Of a stretch of DNA of 45,945 nucleotides, positions 8,616-16,453 are shown piece by piece. The DNA lies in the IMG/VR virus record IMGVR_UViG_3300034957_000008, positions 1-45,945 of that record; one strand, written 5' to 3'. Position numbers and translations under genes: made by a program. Numbering within the stretch: the first letter of the stretch is position 1; each line of letters begins with the position of its first letter. This DNA comes from a virus. The notes beneath the pieces are model-generated. The model searched no databases, was not told where the DNA came from, and saw only the letters and a list, made by a program, of their open reading frames with translations.

Positions 8616-9797
8616 CTACTGAATCAATTCGACAGCGAACAGCTTGCCCGTGTACTGGTCTGTGTTGGCCACATTAAACGTGAACTTCACAGCCAGTGCC
8701 TGGGCAAAGTTTTCTGCGCAGTTGCCGAAGGTGTTGACCATGTTGGCGGTTGTTCCATCTGCCGCCAGAGCCTCATAATACTGGCTGTTCTGCACACCAG
8801 CCACGTTATACATGGAGAATGACCAGTTGCCTGTGTTGCCGGATGTGCTGGCGACTGTGGCCGTTGTGGTCGAGCCTATGATTATCTTGTAAGTTACCGA
8901 TGCCGTTCCAGTCGAATGAAAGCCGACTATCTTAACGCGGAACCCCTTCCCTGCCTGGATCGTGTTCGCTGGGATCGTGAAAGTATAAACCGTTTGATCT
9001 GCCGAATTCCCAACGAGTGCTGATGTTGGGCCTTGCGTACTCAGCAACGTGACGGAATTCCCGCTGCCAGTATTACGTAAATCCTTATTGCTAAGTATGT
9101 CCGTGGTGGCCCGCCCCACAATGAAATCGCTGGCCTGAAATGTCTGCGTGGTTCCATCTGTTCCTGCCAGCGTAAGCGAGTTGCTCGCTGCCAGAGTTTT
9201 GTTGTTGGCAATCGTGAGCGTTGCTGCTGTGGCCGGTTGCGTCAATGCAACTTTATTGATGCTGGTGGCCACGGCCACTCCCAGCACGGGAGTCACCAGC
9301 GTCGGGCTCGTGGCCCGGACCAATCCCCCTGTTCCGGTGGCCGCTGAGGCCGTTTCAATATACGTCCCGGTGGTCAGCGTCAGGTTGCCCGTGGTAATCG
9401 TTTGATTACCCGTTGGCGTGAGCATGACCGCGCCGGAATAGCTAGGGCTTGCTGGCCCCGATTGTACTGCCGTGGCCAGATCGAACGATGCGCCCGTGAT
9501 CGAATATGAAAGATTGTCCAGTCCAGGGATTATCCGGCAGCCGTTTGATGAGTAGACCTTACCGTAATAAATCAGGCCAGATGGCGAGAGCTCATCAACG
9601 AACCAAATTGCCGTGATTGTAATCTTCCCGTTGGCATCCAGCGTCAGATAAATCGGCTCAGTCGTAACCTGCCCGCCCGTGGCCGTTACTGTTGCGGTCT
9701 GAGACAACGTAAGCATCAGGCTTCCATTGGCCACAACGTTCCCTTTCGGGTCTTGGAAGCCGATGCTCGTGCTAATCAGTTTTGCGGGAGCTGCCAC
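8616..9797 (-). CDS. Tail fibre / receptor-binding protein
   Basis: 393 residues, Thr/Ser/Ala/Gly-rich. It carries the short repeats common in phage fibres: A-T-S-P-T-L-V-T-P near residue 165, and a following stretch with L-T-I-A-N-N-K-T-L and L-A-G-T-D-G-T-T near 195-215. The N-terminal 100 residues form a separate, less repetitive domain with a G-x-I-T-I-T-A-I-W strand that could anchor to the tail. The C-terminal 130 residues look like a compact beta head. It starts with GTG at 9797, overlapping the previous TAG by one base. Host recognition is the likely job. Confidence 0.8.
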   Translation of the reverse strand: MAAPAKLISTSIGFQDPKGNVVANGSLMLTLSQTATVTATGGQVTTEPIYLTLDANGKITITAIWFVDELSPSGLIYYGKVYSSNGCRIIPGLDNLSYSITGASFDLATAVQSGPASPSYSGAVMLTPTGNQTITTGNLTLTTGTYIETASAATGTGGLVRATSPTLVTPVLGVAVATSINKVALTQPATAATLTIANNKTLAASNSLTLAGTDGTTQTFQASDFIVGRATTDILSNKDLRNTGSGNSVTLLSTQGPTSALVGNSADQTVYTFTIPANTIQAGKGFRVKIVGFHSTGTASVTYKIIIGSTTTATVASTSGNTGNWSFSMYNVAGVQNSQYYEALAADGTTANMVNTFGNCAENFAQALAVKFTFNVANTDQYTGKLFAVELIQ

Positions 9798-9988
9798 TAG
9801 TATTTCTTCTTTCTCTTATTGATGGCTTGCGCCAACGGGCTGGGCTGGTTAAGGACGGCATTGTTTGCCAGTGAGTTCTTGATTGCAATGGCCGTGAGAG
9901 CACGCGGATTCGTCACGGTCTGGCCTGCTTGACGCGGGCCCGTGGGCTTCGGCGGAGGCGCATTGAATTTCTGCCCTAATAGTCCCAT
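9797..9988 (-). CDS. Small basic late protein
   Basis: 63 residues from the ATG at 9988, which overlaps the upstream TGA as TGATG. A GTG three bases earlier adds one residue. It is Pro/Ala/Asn-rich with a lysine/arginine tail (N-K-R-K-K-K-Y). Its V-T-N-P-R-A-L-T-A phrase echoes V-T-N-P-G-A-L-A-A in the next gene upstream, so the two may be related or bind the same partner. It sits just before the fibre gene. Role unknown; a minor virion protein is possible. Confidence 0.65.
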   Translation of the reverse strand: MGLLGQKFNAPPPKPTGPRQAGQTVTNPRALTAIAIKNSLANNAVLNQPSPLAQAINKRKKKY

Positions 9989-10164
9989 CACTTCCTTCCT
10001 GCCGCCGACATTGCCGCCATCTTCTTTGCTCCGTACTTACGCCTGCCAATGGCAGCGGCAAGGGCTCCAGGGTTCGTCACGCCCTTTTCCTTGGACAAGC
10101 CCTGCTTGAGAGCGGCGAACCGTCCTCCAGATCCAAGAGGCGCATCTTTGTCAGGTTTTGCCAT
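9988..10164 (-). CDS. Small conserved phage protein, Gly/Arg/Lys-rich
   Basis: 58 residues. It has the L-G-S-G-G-R-F start and the G-R-R-K-Y-G-x-K-K-M ending with A-A-G-R-K that I know from many short phage proteins annotated as hypothetical. It is highly basic and would bind nucleic acid or acidic virion parts. It ends in TGATG with the next gene and starts three bases after the stop of the 203-residue gene, so it is an integral member of the late operon. Confidence 0.8.
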   Translation of the reverse strand: MAKPDKDAPLGSGGRFAALKQGLSKEKGVTNPGALAAAIGRRKYGAKKMAAMSAAGRK

Positions 10165-10167
10165 ACA

Positions 10168-10779
10168 TCACCCCGCTAACTGAGTGGCCAGAATTTTGCC
10201 GTCCGGCGCAACTTCCAACGGCGGATCAAGGAAACCTTGCTTCATCTGGCGCAGATCGCCAACCGCGCATCCCCCGGCCTTGCAGTCTTTGCAGTTCGGA
10301 TCAGTCTTGATATGCCAGTTCAGCAGCACTTCCGCCGTGAGTCCAAACTTGACATTCTGGAGATGAATACCGGATTTCAACTGCTCATCCGTGCATTTGA
10401 TTCTTGGGAAATTCTTGAAGCAACGGATGCACTGCGGACGAAAGTAATTGTCATTGTTGACCTGTCCTCTGAATGCATGGCCCTGCGGCATGATGCCTTC
10501 GGCCTGCTTGATGTGCTGGCAATCAAATTGCATCTGCTTTTCGGAGCGGCCGTAAGCCACAGCCTCTTTGATCTTGGCCACGCGCTTGCGCCGTTCAAGT
10601 TCGATTTCCTTGTCAATCTTCGCCTGCTCATGCGGAAGAGGCTTTTTGAGTTCCTGAATCGCCGTGAGCATACGGGCATCGGCATCGCGTGACTGTGCGG
10701 CCAACTGCTCAGAATTCTGCCGGTTAATCTCGGCAATCATTTCCATCAACTGCTTTTGTGTGAAAACTGCTTCTGTCAT
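10168..10779 (-). CDS. Late protein: coiled coil plus Cys-rich zinc-binding end
   Basis: 203 residues. Residues 10-75 are a charged coiled coil (E/K/R/A heptads). Residues 85-180 contain eight Cys, including C-I-R-C around 117 and C-K-D-C near 164, with His residues, consistent with one or two zinc sites. No enzyme signature is seen. It follows the methyltransferase gene by 7 bases. Coiled-coil plus zinc-ribbon proteins in late operons may be assembly factors or fibre chaperones; I cannot choose. Confidence 0.65.
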   Translation of the reverse strand: MTEAVFTQKQLMEMIAEINRQNSEQLAAQSRDADARMLTAIQELKKPLPHEQAKIDKEIELERRKRVAKIKEAVAYGRSEKQMQFDCQHIKQAEGIMPQGHAFRGQVNNDNYFRPQCIRCFKNFPRIKCTDEQLKSGIHLQNVKFGLTAEVLLNWHIKTDPNCKDCKAGGCAVGDLRQMKQGFLDPPLEVAPDGKILATQLAG

Positions 10780-10786
10780 ATATCTC

Positions 10787-11422
10787 CTAAAGTTGGATCA
10801 GTGAAAATCCGCGCCACGTCTGCTTAAAATTGATGAACTGGTGTTGTGTTTTGGCAATTCCTTCAGCCAAGTGAGGTTCATGCCGGGTATCATGCATCAG
10901 TACCAATGCTCCCGGTTTGGCTTTGGCCAATAATTCCAGCCTGATTTCGTCGTGTGGTCGCTTAGAACCAATCGGATTGTCACAGTCCAGATACAAGAAG
11001 TCTGCTTGTTCAAGTGGCAATCCGAATATGGAACAACAGTTGACAGTTACAGGCAGTCCCTCGCAACGTTTGGTTGCTATCTTGAAGCATTCAAAATCAA
11101 CATCCGATGTAATCACTTCACCATGGCCATTATCCTGCACTCCTCTGCCAAGCGCATATGAGCCGAGCCCAACATGGCATCCACCCTCAATTACCAATCT
11201 GGGCTTTAATAAGCGAATCAGGAAGTACAGGAAATCCAGCAGTTCCATCTCGGTTGACTGGCCGTAAATTGGGCAGAGCCATTCCCGTCTGTGACCTCCG
11301 CCCACCATCCACTTCGGGTGAACATCGGGCATCTTGAGATATTCCCCCAGCAGAGAAACCGCCCTTCCCGGCAGCGGATGGTCTTCTGGAATTATGCGGA
11401 AGCTGTCTGCGGCTGTCCCCAA
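10787..11422 (-). CDS. Class I SAM-dependent methyltransferase (Methyltransf_24-like)
   Basis: Up to 211 residues. Around residues 74-90 there is a strand followed by V-I-E-G-G-C-H-V-G-L-G, motif I of the Rossmann methyltransferase fold (E-x-G-x-x-x-G). An acidic end of strand 2 (T-S-D-V-D, about 105), D-F-L-Y-L-D-C-D (about 141) and P-G-A-L-V-L-M-H-D-T (about 171) fit motifs II, IV and V of O-methyltransferases acting on sugars or small molecules. The frame opens with TTG at 11422, overlapping the glycosyltransferase gene by 31 bases; an ATG at codon 31 would cut motif-free sequence only. Next to a glycosyltransferase it may decorate glycans on virion or host. Confidence 0.75.
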   Translation of the reverse strand: MGTAADSFRIIPEDHPLPGRAVSLLGEYLKMPDVHPKWMVGGGHRREWLCPIYGQSTEMELLDFLYFLIRLLKPRLVIEGGCHVGLGSYALGRGVQDNGHGEVITSDVDFECFKIATKRCEGLPVTVNCCSIFGLPLEQADFLYLDCDNPIGSKRPHDEIRLELLAKAKPGALVLMHDTRHEPHLAEGIAKTQHQFINFKQTWRGFSLIQL

Positions 11423-11958
11423 ATGTCGCTTGCCCCTTCGCCGTAGTGAATCGCCTTCAGAGTCTTGAAGAATCCCACCTTGAAACCGCTGTCCCGCATT
11501 GCCTGACAGTGCTCACGGTCGTATCCGATGCGTTCCTGTAGAGGAAAATGCTTGATGGCTCCCTTGCGGATGAACCGCAAGCCGCCAACGTCGGTATGCT
11601 CCATCACATCCCAGTCTTCAAAGGGCTTATAGCCTTCAGGCGTCCAGGGATTGATATTAGCATTCTCCGGCCATGCCGACAGGATGCCAAAGTCCTGATG
11701 CTCATTCATGATCCTTACGCCTTTGTTGAAGTAAAACAGAGGCTCCATATCGTCATCTGTCAGGACGTAGATTGGAGATTTGGCTTTCTGTTCGGCAATG
11801 ATTCTGCGTTCTCGCTGAAATTCCCAATGCTTTCCCTGCTCGGGGAAAAGCAGATGCAGGCGAATATCGGGAATTGACTTCCAAAGTGTTCTCATCTGTG
11901 CCGCAATCTTGATGCGCTCATCCGACTGCGGGCAGGAACAAAAGAAAACGTCAATCAA
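11392..11958 (-). CDS. Glycosyltransferase-like protein (GT-A fold)
   Basis: 188 residues. It begins with a strand I-D-V-F-F-C-S and has the T-D-D-D-M-E-P segment near residue 69, an Asp-rich metal/nucleotide-sugar motif placed as in GT-A enzymes. A later G-G-L-R-F-I-R-K stretch and a C-terminal H-Y-G-E-G element also fit. It is shorter than typical GT2 enzymes (about 230-300), so it may be a minimal domain. It overlaps the upstream gene by 8 bases and the methyltransferase by 31, so the three are co-translated. A likely role is sugar addition to a virion protein or host surface; substrate unknown. Confidence 0.65.
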   Translation of the reverse strand: MIDVFFCSCPQSDERIKIAAQMRTLWKSIPDIRLHLLFPEQGKHWEFQRERRIIAEQKAKSPIYVLTDDDMEPLFYFNKGVRIMNEHQDFGILSAWPENANINPWTPEGYKPFEDWDVMEHTDVGGLRFIRKGAIKHFPLQERIGYDREHCQAMRDSGFKVGFFKTLKAIHYGEGASDIWGQPQTASA

Positions 11959-12586
11959 TGCTTGAACGCCTTCCGGTAAGAAGTGCCCAATACGCTGAAT
12001 CGTAGCTTGGAGGGCCGAAGAGAGTTTCGGCAGCGGTCAGGTTAATCATTCCCGAGCGAACAAGCCTTTGCAGGATTGTGCGGTAGCCCTGGCGTAAAAT
12101 CCTTTTGCAGCCGCCATAATGGACTTCGGTCTGTCCCCCAATGGTCATTACCCTGTCGTCTTCGTTCTCTTGCAGAAAAAATTCAGGCATCACTCCATCA
12201 TGGAATCCCATGAGGAATTGCTTGCCTTCAGGGAAGGTATCTGAGACTTCGACAAGCCGGTAAATGCCAATCTTTTCCTTGTCGGCATTCGCCCGTTCAA
12301 ACCAGAATGAGGAATTGAGCTGAAGCAATCTCCGCATGAACGTCTCAGCGGTAATCGGGATACCGATGGAAGCATCCAACTCGGTTCGCGGCCTGCCATT
12401 ATCCACGCGGATGGAATCAGCGGCGTTTTGGTTCGCCTCATTGGAAAGGGCTTGCTGATATTCGCGCTTATACCCGGCTCTGTCTTTCGAGTGCCGTTCA
12501 ACGGAAGAAAGGGCAGAACCCGCTATGACCTTGTTAGAGGCCAGAGCGGATTCTACCGAAGAGGGAACATCAAGAATGATCGGCAT
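11951..12586 (-). CDS. Late hypothetical protein, possible virion component
   Basis: 211 residues. A flexible N-terminal 70 residues (Ser/Ala/Asn-rich) is followed by a mixed alpha/beta body with several aromatic residues and a C-terminal basic helix (G-Y-R-T-I-L-Q-R-L-V-R). It is not recognised. It lies between the small virion proteins downstream of the capsid gene and the glycosyltransferase. Position suggests a head-completion or neck-associated role, but nothing in the sequence proves it. Confidence 0.6.
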   Translation of the reverse strand: MPIILDVPSSVESALASNKVIAGSALSSVERHSKDRAGYKREYQQALSNEANQNAADSIRVDNGRPRTELDASIGIPITAETFMRRLLQLNSSFWFERANADKEKIGIYRLVEVSDTFPEGKQFLMGFHDGVMPEFFLQENEDDRVMTIGGQTEVHYGGCKRILRQGYRTILQRLVRSGMINLTAAETLFGPPSYDSAYWALLTGRRSSID

Positions 12587-13045
12587 TTAATTGTTTTGGC
12601 GATAAAAGTTGGCCGGTAGCGTAATCACATACAGCTTGAAATCATAGAGCGGGTTAGTCCCTGCGATTGTGTAAGTGATCTTCATAAAGTTGGGATCAAT
12701 CACGCAGGGCTTGGCCAGAGTTCCGCCCGTTGGTGCCGTGATAGATTCCCAGCCAATTTGCCCGATAGCAAAGCCATTCCTTACGGTCAAAATCTTGCTT
12801 ACCGCCGAAGTTGTGACCTGTGAAAATCGCCATGGAATGTTTACGTAAGTCGTTCCGCCATCCACGGAAGTTTTAAAAACAACGTCAAGTGTTTCGGTTG
12901 TTCCTCCGGCTGATGTCACATTCAAATAGAATGACCAGCAATCAGCAACCGCAGGAATGGCAAAGGCCGCACTGGTGGCCGTAGCAGCGGCAGCCGCAAC
13001 AGTCACCAGCGTAGCGGAGATTTTTGGCATCAATTCTGTACCCAT
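12587..13045 (-). CDS. Small beta-rich virion protein, tandem paralogue 2
   Basis: 152 residues. The ATG at 13045 overlaps the upstream stop (TAATG) and has GGAGG six bases before it. The first 30 residues are Ala/Thr/Val-rich, then a beta sandwich. The central block S-V-D-G-G-T-T-Y-V-N-I-P-W-R-F matches the upstream neighbour nearly residue for residue, and both end in a parallel N-F-M-K strand, so this is a tandem duplicate. Likely a capsid decoration or tail-surface protein; the Ala/Thr N-terminus is too short of positive charge to be a good signal peptide. Confidence 0.7.
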   Translation of the reverse strand: MGTELMPKISATLVTVAAAAATATSAAFAIPAVADCWSFYLNVTSAGGTTETLDVVFKTSVDGGTTYVNIPWRFSQVTTSAVSKILTVRNGFAIGQIGWESITAPTGGTLAKPCVIDPNFMKITYTIAGTNPLYDFKLYVITLPANFYRQNN

Positions 13046-13485
13046 TACAAACCTCCCACAGAACCCTTGGGTAGAGCAATGTAATACAGGTTGAAGACAA
13101 ACGGCCCGGTGCCAATCGTGTACTTCACTTTCATGAAATTCACGTCAGGCACAGCCGGGAGAGCAAGAGTTCCGCCAGTATCAGCCGTGGCCGTCTCTGC
13201 GCCTACTTCTCCAACTCCCAAGCCCAAACGAACGGTCAGGACGTTGGTGCTTACGGTCGTGATCTGGGCAAACCTCCAGGGCAAGTTGATGTATGTGGTT
13301 CCACCATCAACTGAGGTTTGAAAAGATACGTCCAGGTTTCCGGCGGTGGCCGTGGTTGTGTTGATATAAAACGTGTAGGCATCTGCCAGAGGCAGAGTGA
13401 GCTTCGCGCTCAGGGCCGTAGTTCCGGTTGAAGCCACGGCCAGCCAAAGAGTCGGCTGCGGTTTTTGGTAATTGCCTACGGCCAT
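13045..13485 (-). CDS. Small beta-rich virion protein, tandem paralogue 1
   Basis: 146 residues, one-base stop/start overlaps on both sides. It carries S-V-D-G-G-T-T-Y-I-N-L-P-W-R-F and a later N-F-M-K-V-K-Y-T strand shared with the downstream gene. It lies two genes after the major capsid gene, where decoration or head-fibre proteins are often encoded. It is all-beta by pattern (alternating Thr/Val/Leu) and has no Cys. Duplication followed by divergence is the simplest history. Confidence 0.7.
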   Translation of the reverse strand: MAVGNYQKPQPTLWLAVASTGTTALSAKLTLPLADAYTFYINTTTATAGNLDVSFQTSVDGGTTYINLPWRFAQITTVSTNVLTVRLGLGVGEVGAETATADTGGTLALPAVPDVNFMKVKYTIGTGPFVFNLYYIALPKGSVGGL

Positions 13486-14024
13486 TAGAGCACCGCCATC
13501 GTGAACCCGTCCAGGAAAGCCACGTTGCTTGCGTTGGACGTGCCAAATTTGGCCGACATGACCAGACCCACACCGGAGGCACCGGCCACGGTCAAATCAA
13601 CTGCCGTTTTGGTGGCCGTATTGACGATTGGCCCCAGCATGGTCGGAGTGTCGCCACTGATTCCTTCCATCCATCCACGAAGGATTTGGCTGGTGGAATC
13701 CCATTGCAGTTCTACGTGAAGAGACCAGTTTCCATTGGTTGCAACCGTGTTGGCTCCCAAAGCTGCAATGTCGGTATTTGATGCCGCCGTGGCCGAAGTG
13801 CCATATTGCAGCGTGGCAAGCGCCGTTCCTGATGTTCCTGTGGTAAATCTGCCCCATGCTCGGATGTCAAATCCAATCGTATAAAGTGTTGGCACGGTTG
13901 GGAAATACAGAATACAAGGCTTGGTGGAGTCGGCTGCGGTCACAAAACAGGCAGCAGCGGTTGAAGAAACAATGGCCAGAGTTGCCGCCCTTTTTGCGAC
14001 ATACCGCGTATTAGCGTTACCCAT
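13485..14024 (-). CDS. Small beta-rich virion protein downstream of capsid
   Basis: 179 residues; AGGAG six bases before the ATG. Ala/Thr/Gly-rich, with alternating hydrophobic residues and a W-S-L-H-V-E-L-Q-W strand near residue 103, giving a jelly-roll-like pattern (concanavalin-like sandwiches are possible). It is the first gene after the capsid gene and its hairpin, and is coupled to the two paralogues by a one-base overlap. Composition resembles them, but I cannot align it convincingly to them. Probable surface or decoration protein. Confidence 0.65.
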   Translation of the reverse strand: MGNANTRYVAKRAATLAIVSSTAAACFVTAADSTKPCILYFPTVPTLYTIGFDIRAWGRFTTGTSGTALATLQYGTSATAASNTDIAALGANTVATNGNWSLHVELQWDSTSQILRGWMEGISGDTPTMLGPIVNTATKTAVDLTVAGASGVGLVMSAKFGTSNASNVAFLDGFTMAVL

Positions 14025-14071
14025 GATTTACTCCTGTGGCGGTTCACCGCCGCCCCGGAAATTAGATTGTA

Positions 14072-14097
14072 GGGGAGTTCATCACTCCCCCATTTTT
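14072..14097. terminator. Hairpin between capsid gene and downstream genes
   Basis: A perfect 7-bp stem (GGGGAGT / ACTCCCC) with a 5-base loop lies immediately after the capsid stop codon. Read on the plus strand it is followed by CATTTTT, a good rho-independent terminator for any antisense transcript. Read on the minus strand it is followed by an A/T-rich but not U-only stretch, so it may partly attenuate late transcription or protect the capsid mRNA 3' end. Confidence 0.6.
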
Positions 14098-15061
14098 ACA
14101 CAAGGCTTGAATCTGATGCCACAATGCGGAAACGCGGAGTGGTTGAATCCAGCGTCTTCGCCACAGTCGCAAACCAGTAAGAAACATACTGACCGATATT
14201 GCCTTCAGGATCAGCCGGAGATGGGCCACCTTTGATGATGTTGACCTGCATCTGCTCATTGCGCGGATCAACAATCTTCGATGGGCCTCTTCCAGTCAGG
14301 TCGATCATTCCAACTCCGCCCTCGCCGCAGATGTAAGTCGAGTAGAGAACTGCGGGCGCAGTGCCGGTGGAATTGACGTTCGTGGTTTCGAGGAACCTGA
14401 CGCCTGCAATCTTGCCGATTTCTCCGTACATTGGTGAATTCACCAGACGGGTCGAATCGGTGTACTTCAGCACGTCAATGAATCCGCCTGCCGTGTTGTC
14501 AGAGGTCAGATCATAGGAAACAAACGGATGAATGATTCCTACAAAATCTCCCCCGGCACGCGGGCGAACATCACGGCCTGTGAGCTGAGCACGGTTGGCG
14601 CGTGCATCGGCAGCGGCGAAAGCAGTGCCAATGGTTGAGAAAACTTGTCCAGTATTGGAATCGAACTCATTGCGGTAGAGCGTGTCCACGGTCTTTGCCG
14701 CACGATAGGAAACATCGTCAACCATGCGCTCGGTCGTAGCCGCGATGTCGGTAAGGATCAGCAGTTCGGATGAGCTGGTGAAATCCGAGAACTGTTCAAT
14801 GGTTGCCGAAACCGTGCTTGACGCCTGAGTGAACGGGCTGCCAACGGTTTCAGATGATGGCGTGGTGTTGGCTCCAGGCAGGGTAAAGCGATACATCTGG
14901 GTCGTTCTGCCTGAGCCCTGCGGAATCACGCGAGGTTCACACACGCTGGCGAAGCGGAACATCTGTTCCAGTCTGTCCAGTTTTACGCGATCATAAAAGA
15001 CAGTCGCCTGATGTGTAAGTCCTACACTTTGAGTAGTATTTGCTGGAGGTGCGTAAGACAC
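14096..15061 (-). CDS. Major capsid protein (N4-gp56-like family)
   Basis: 321 residues. The start is GTG at 15061 with AAGGAG six bases upstream, the strongest ribosome site in this part. An N-terminal arm is followed by a Q-M-F-R-F-A segment, the R-T-T-Q-M-Y-R-F-T-L-P strand, E-Q-F-S-D-F-T-S-S-S-E near 90-100, a long helix with T-V-D-T-L-Y-R-N, and G-E-I-G-K-I-A-G-V-R-F-L-E-T-T near 217-231. That order and the I-G-K-x-x-G-V-R-F-x-E-T element are characteristic of the N4-gp56 family of HK97-fold capsid proteins. It lies after portal and scaffold as expected. It forms the icosahedral shell. Confidence 0.9.
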   Translation of the reverse strand: MSYAPPANTTQSVGLTHQATVFYDRVKLDRLEQMFRFASVCEPRVIPQGSGRTTQMYRFTLPGANTTPSSETVGSPFTQASSTVSATIEQFSDFTSSSELLILTDIAATTERMVDDVSYRAAKTVDTLYRNEFDSNTGQVFSTIGTAFAAADARANRAQLTGRDVRPRAGGDFVGIIHPFVSYDLTSDNTAGGFIDVLKYTDSTRLVNSPMYGEIGKIAGVRFLETTNVNSTGTAPAVLYSTYICGEGGVGMIDLTGRGPSKIVDPRNEQMQVNIIKGGPSPADPEGNIGQYVSYWFATVAKTLDSTTPRFRIVASDSSLV

Positions 15062-15106
15062 AAGTTTCTCCTTGAAGTCGAATGATGTTGCTTATTCGCC
15101 ATCTCG

Positions 15107-15200
15107 GAGGGGACGCCTCTTTGATTGCCTGCAATCCGCAAGCAGGGACGCTGCTGCCAGATTGGTAACGCTGATAGGTTTTCGAGTGCGGGGACTCCGC
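15107..15200 (-). promoter_or_regulatory. Three similar hairpins in the capsid mRNA leader
   Basis: Three 13-base hairpins at 15107-15119, 15142-15154 and 15188-15200 each have a 4-bp stem and a 5-base loop. On the transcribed strand the loops are CGTCC, CGTCC and AGTCC, while the stems differ (GAGG/CCTC, GCAG/CTGC, GCGG/CCGC in either reading), i.e. stems change with pairing kept. They fill the 149 bases between the 31-residue membrane-protein gene and the capsid start. They look like repeated protein-binding or RNA-processing sites governing capsid expression. Confidence 0.6.
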
Positions 15201-15210
15201 CTTTCAGAAC

Positions 15211-15306
15211 CTATTTAAAGCACAGTGGCGAGAGGATTGCAAGCAGAAAAACAATCACAAACAGCCACCAGATAACCGGATTAACGTAAAGCCAGTTTTT
15301 TCTCAT
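15211..15306 (-). CDS. 31-residue membrane protein coupled to scaffold
   Basis: The scaffold gene's TGA overlaps an ATG as ATGA. The frame that follows encodes 31 residues: a basic start (R-K-N-W), then a single hydrophobic span from about residue 10 to 28 (W-W-L-F-V-I-V-F-L-L-A-I-L), ending C-F-K. It fits one membrane helix with N-in/C-out. It lies between scaffold and capsid genes, where a membrane protein is unexpected; it could aid assembly at the membrane or be a small lysis helper. Coupling and composition make it more likely real than random. Confidence 0.6.
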   Translation of the reverse strand: MRKNWLYVNPVIWWLFVIVFLLAILSPLCFK

Positions 15307-16166
15307 CAGAAAATGTAATTCCTTGACCGCGCCAGTTCGATTCTCCGCTGAATTTCTTCTTTCGGCATATTCACATCAACCTTGAGGTCTTCGGGGATGG
15401 TGGTCAAATCAACCGGGCCTGAAGTGGGAATCGGCGGAGGAGGGATTGGCGGAGTTGGCGCGGCCTGCGCTGCTGGCTTGGCTTCGTAAACTTTGGTTTG
15501 CAGGGCAAAGGCATGAGCCGCCCTGAGTGCGTTCAACTGCTGGTTTGTGTCGCCAGAGGTCATCAAGGGCAAAAGTCCGAGGGTTTCCACGGTGTTCAGA
15601 AGTTTCTCGGAATTTTCCTTGGTGGCATTGAATTCCGGGGCCGCTGCCGAAAACATCACGGAGAGGTTCTGCCCAGCAAACTGCTCCGTATTCTGCTGAA
15701 TCCGGCCAAGGGCTGCCTTGTATTCGTCAACCGTCTGGAATCCTAACTCTTTCGCCTGAAGCTCGGTAACATACTTGGCAATCTTGCTTTCTTCCTCATT
15801 GGCGAAAATCTGTGGAGGTGGAGGCTCTTGGGTAACAGGCTGCTTAGCTTTGGCAACTTCCAGTTTGGCCCATTGGTGAGTGTTGTAATTGGATTGCCCC
15901 TGCTTTAGCAGAATCTCCGCTGCGGTCCCTTTGAAGGTTTCCCCAGTCAGGTATTTGACTTCAAATTGACCGCCGCCAAGTTCTTTGGTGACAACCGGAT
16001 TCTCTGGCGTTGGCTCAACCGCTGCGGGGATGGCAGGCGCAGCAGGGGTAACAGGCGTAGGAACCGCCGCCGCAATCTGCTCTCGCGTCATGTTTACATT
16101 GACTTCGGCTGCCGGGGTAGCCGGAACTGGTGTTGCGGGTACTGCAGGTGTTGCGGGAGTGCTCAT
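15306..16166 (-). CDS. Scaffolding protein
   Basis: 286 residues. The N-terminal 55 residues are Pro/Ala/Thr/Val repeats, followed by a short beta element (G-G-G-Q-F-E-V-K-Y). The rest is mostly charged helix (about 110-230), then a Pro-rich spacer and a C-terminal helix with a basic end (E-E-I-Q-R-R-I-E-L-A-R-S-R-N). A low-complexity acidic/helical protein encoded just before the major capsid gene is the usual pattern of phage scaffolds, whose basic C-terminal helix binds the capsid subunit. No protease motif was seen. Confidence 0.75.
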   Translation of the reverse strand: MSTPATPAVPATPVPATPAAEVNVNMTREQIAAAVPTPVTPAAPAIPAAVEPTPENPVVTKELGGGQFEVKYLTGETFKGTAAEILLKQGQSNYNTHQWAKLEVAKAKQPVTQEPPPPQIFANEEESKIAKYVTELQAKELGFQTVDEYKAALGRIQQNTEQFAGQNLSVMFSAAAPEFNATKENSEKLLNTVETLGLLPLMTSGDTNQQLNALRAAHAFALQTKVYEAKPAAQAAPTPPIPPPPIPTSGPVDLTTIPEDLKVDVNMPKEEIQRRIELARSRNYIF

Positions 16167-16453
16167 TGTGCCTCTCTTGAAAGTGCTTCAAAATCTCTCT
16201 GGAACTGTTCTAGTTCTTCCTCGTGCGCCTTGATCGTGTCTTCGGCAATTATCATGGAAGCCCGGTACATCGCTTCTCTCTGCTGCCATCTGAGTTGCAA
16301 GCGCATATAAGTCATTGGGCGATTCGATATATTGCCCACCATGGCCTCATATGCGGCATCCACGATTTCCTTAAGTCTGGCCATGTGCGCCTTCCATGGC
16401 TCACTCTTGTACATCTGGGCGAACTCTGAAAGCGGAATCTCAGGCTTTTCCAT
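16163..16453 (-). CDS. Small helical late protein
   Basis: 96 residues, almost all helix; charged and Met/Arg/Glu-rich, with a coiled-coil end (residues 65-95). It overlaps the portal gene by 14 bases and the scaffold gene by 4 (ATGA). Small helical proteins between portal and scaffold occur in many podoviruses and may assist head assembly. Family not recognised. Confidence 0.7.
   Translation of the reverse strand: MEKPEIPLSEFAQMYKSEPWKAHMARLKEIVDAAYEAMVGNISNRPMTYMRLQLRWQQREAMYRASMIIAEDTIKAHEEELEQFQRDFEALSREAQ

Noticed and set aside
15101-15205. Capsid-leader hairpins as CsrA-type GGA sites
   Set aside because: GGA appears only on the strand opposite to the late transcript; the mRNA loops read NGTCC.
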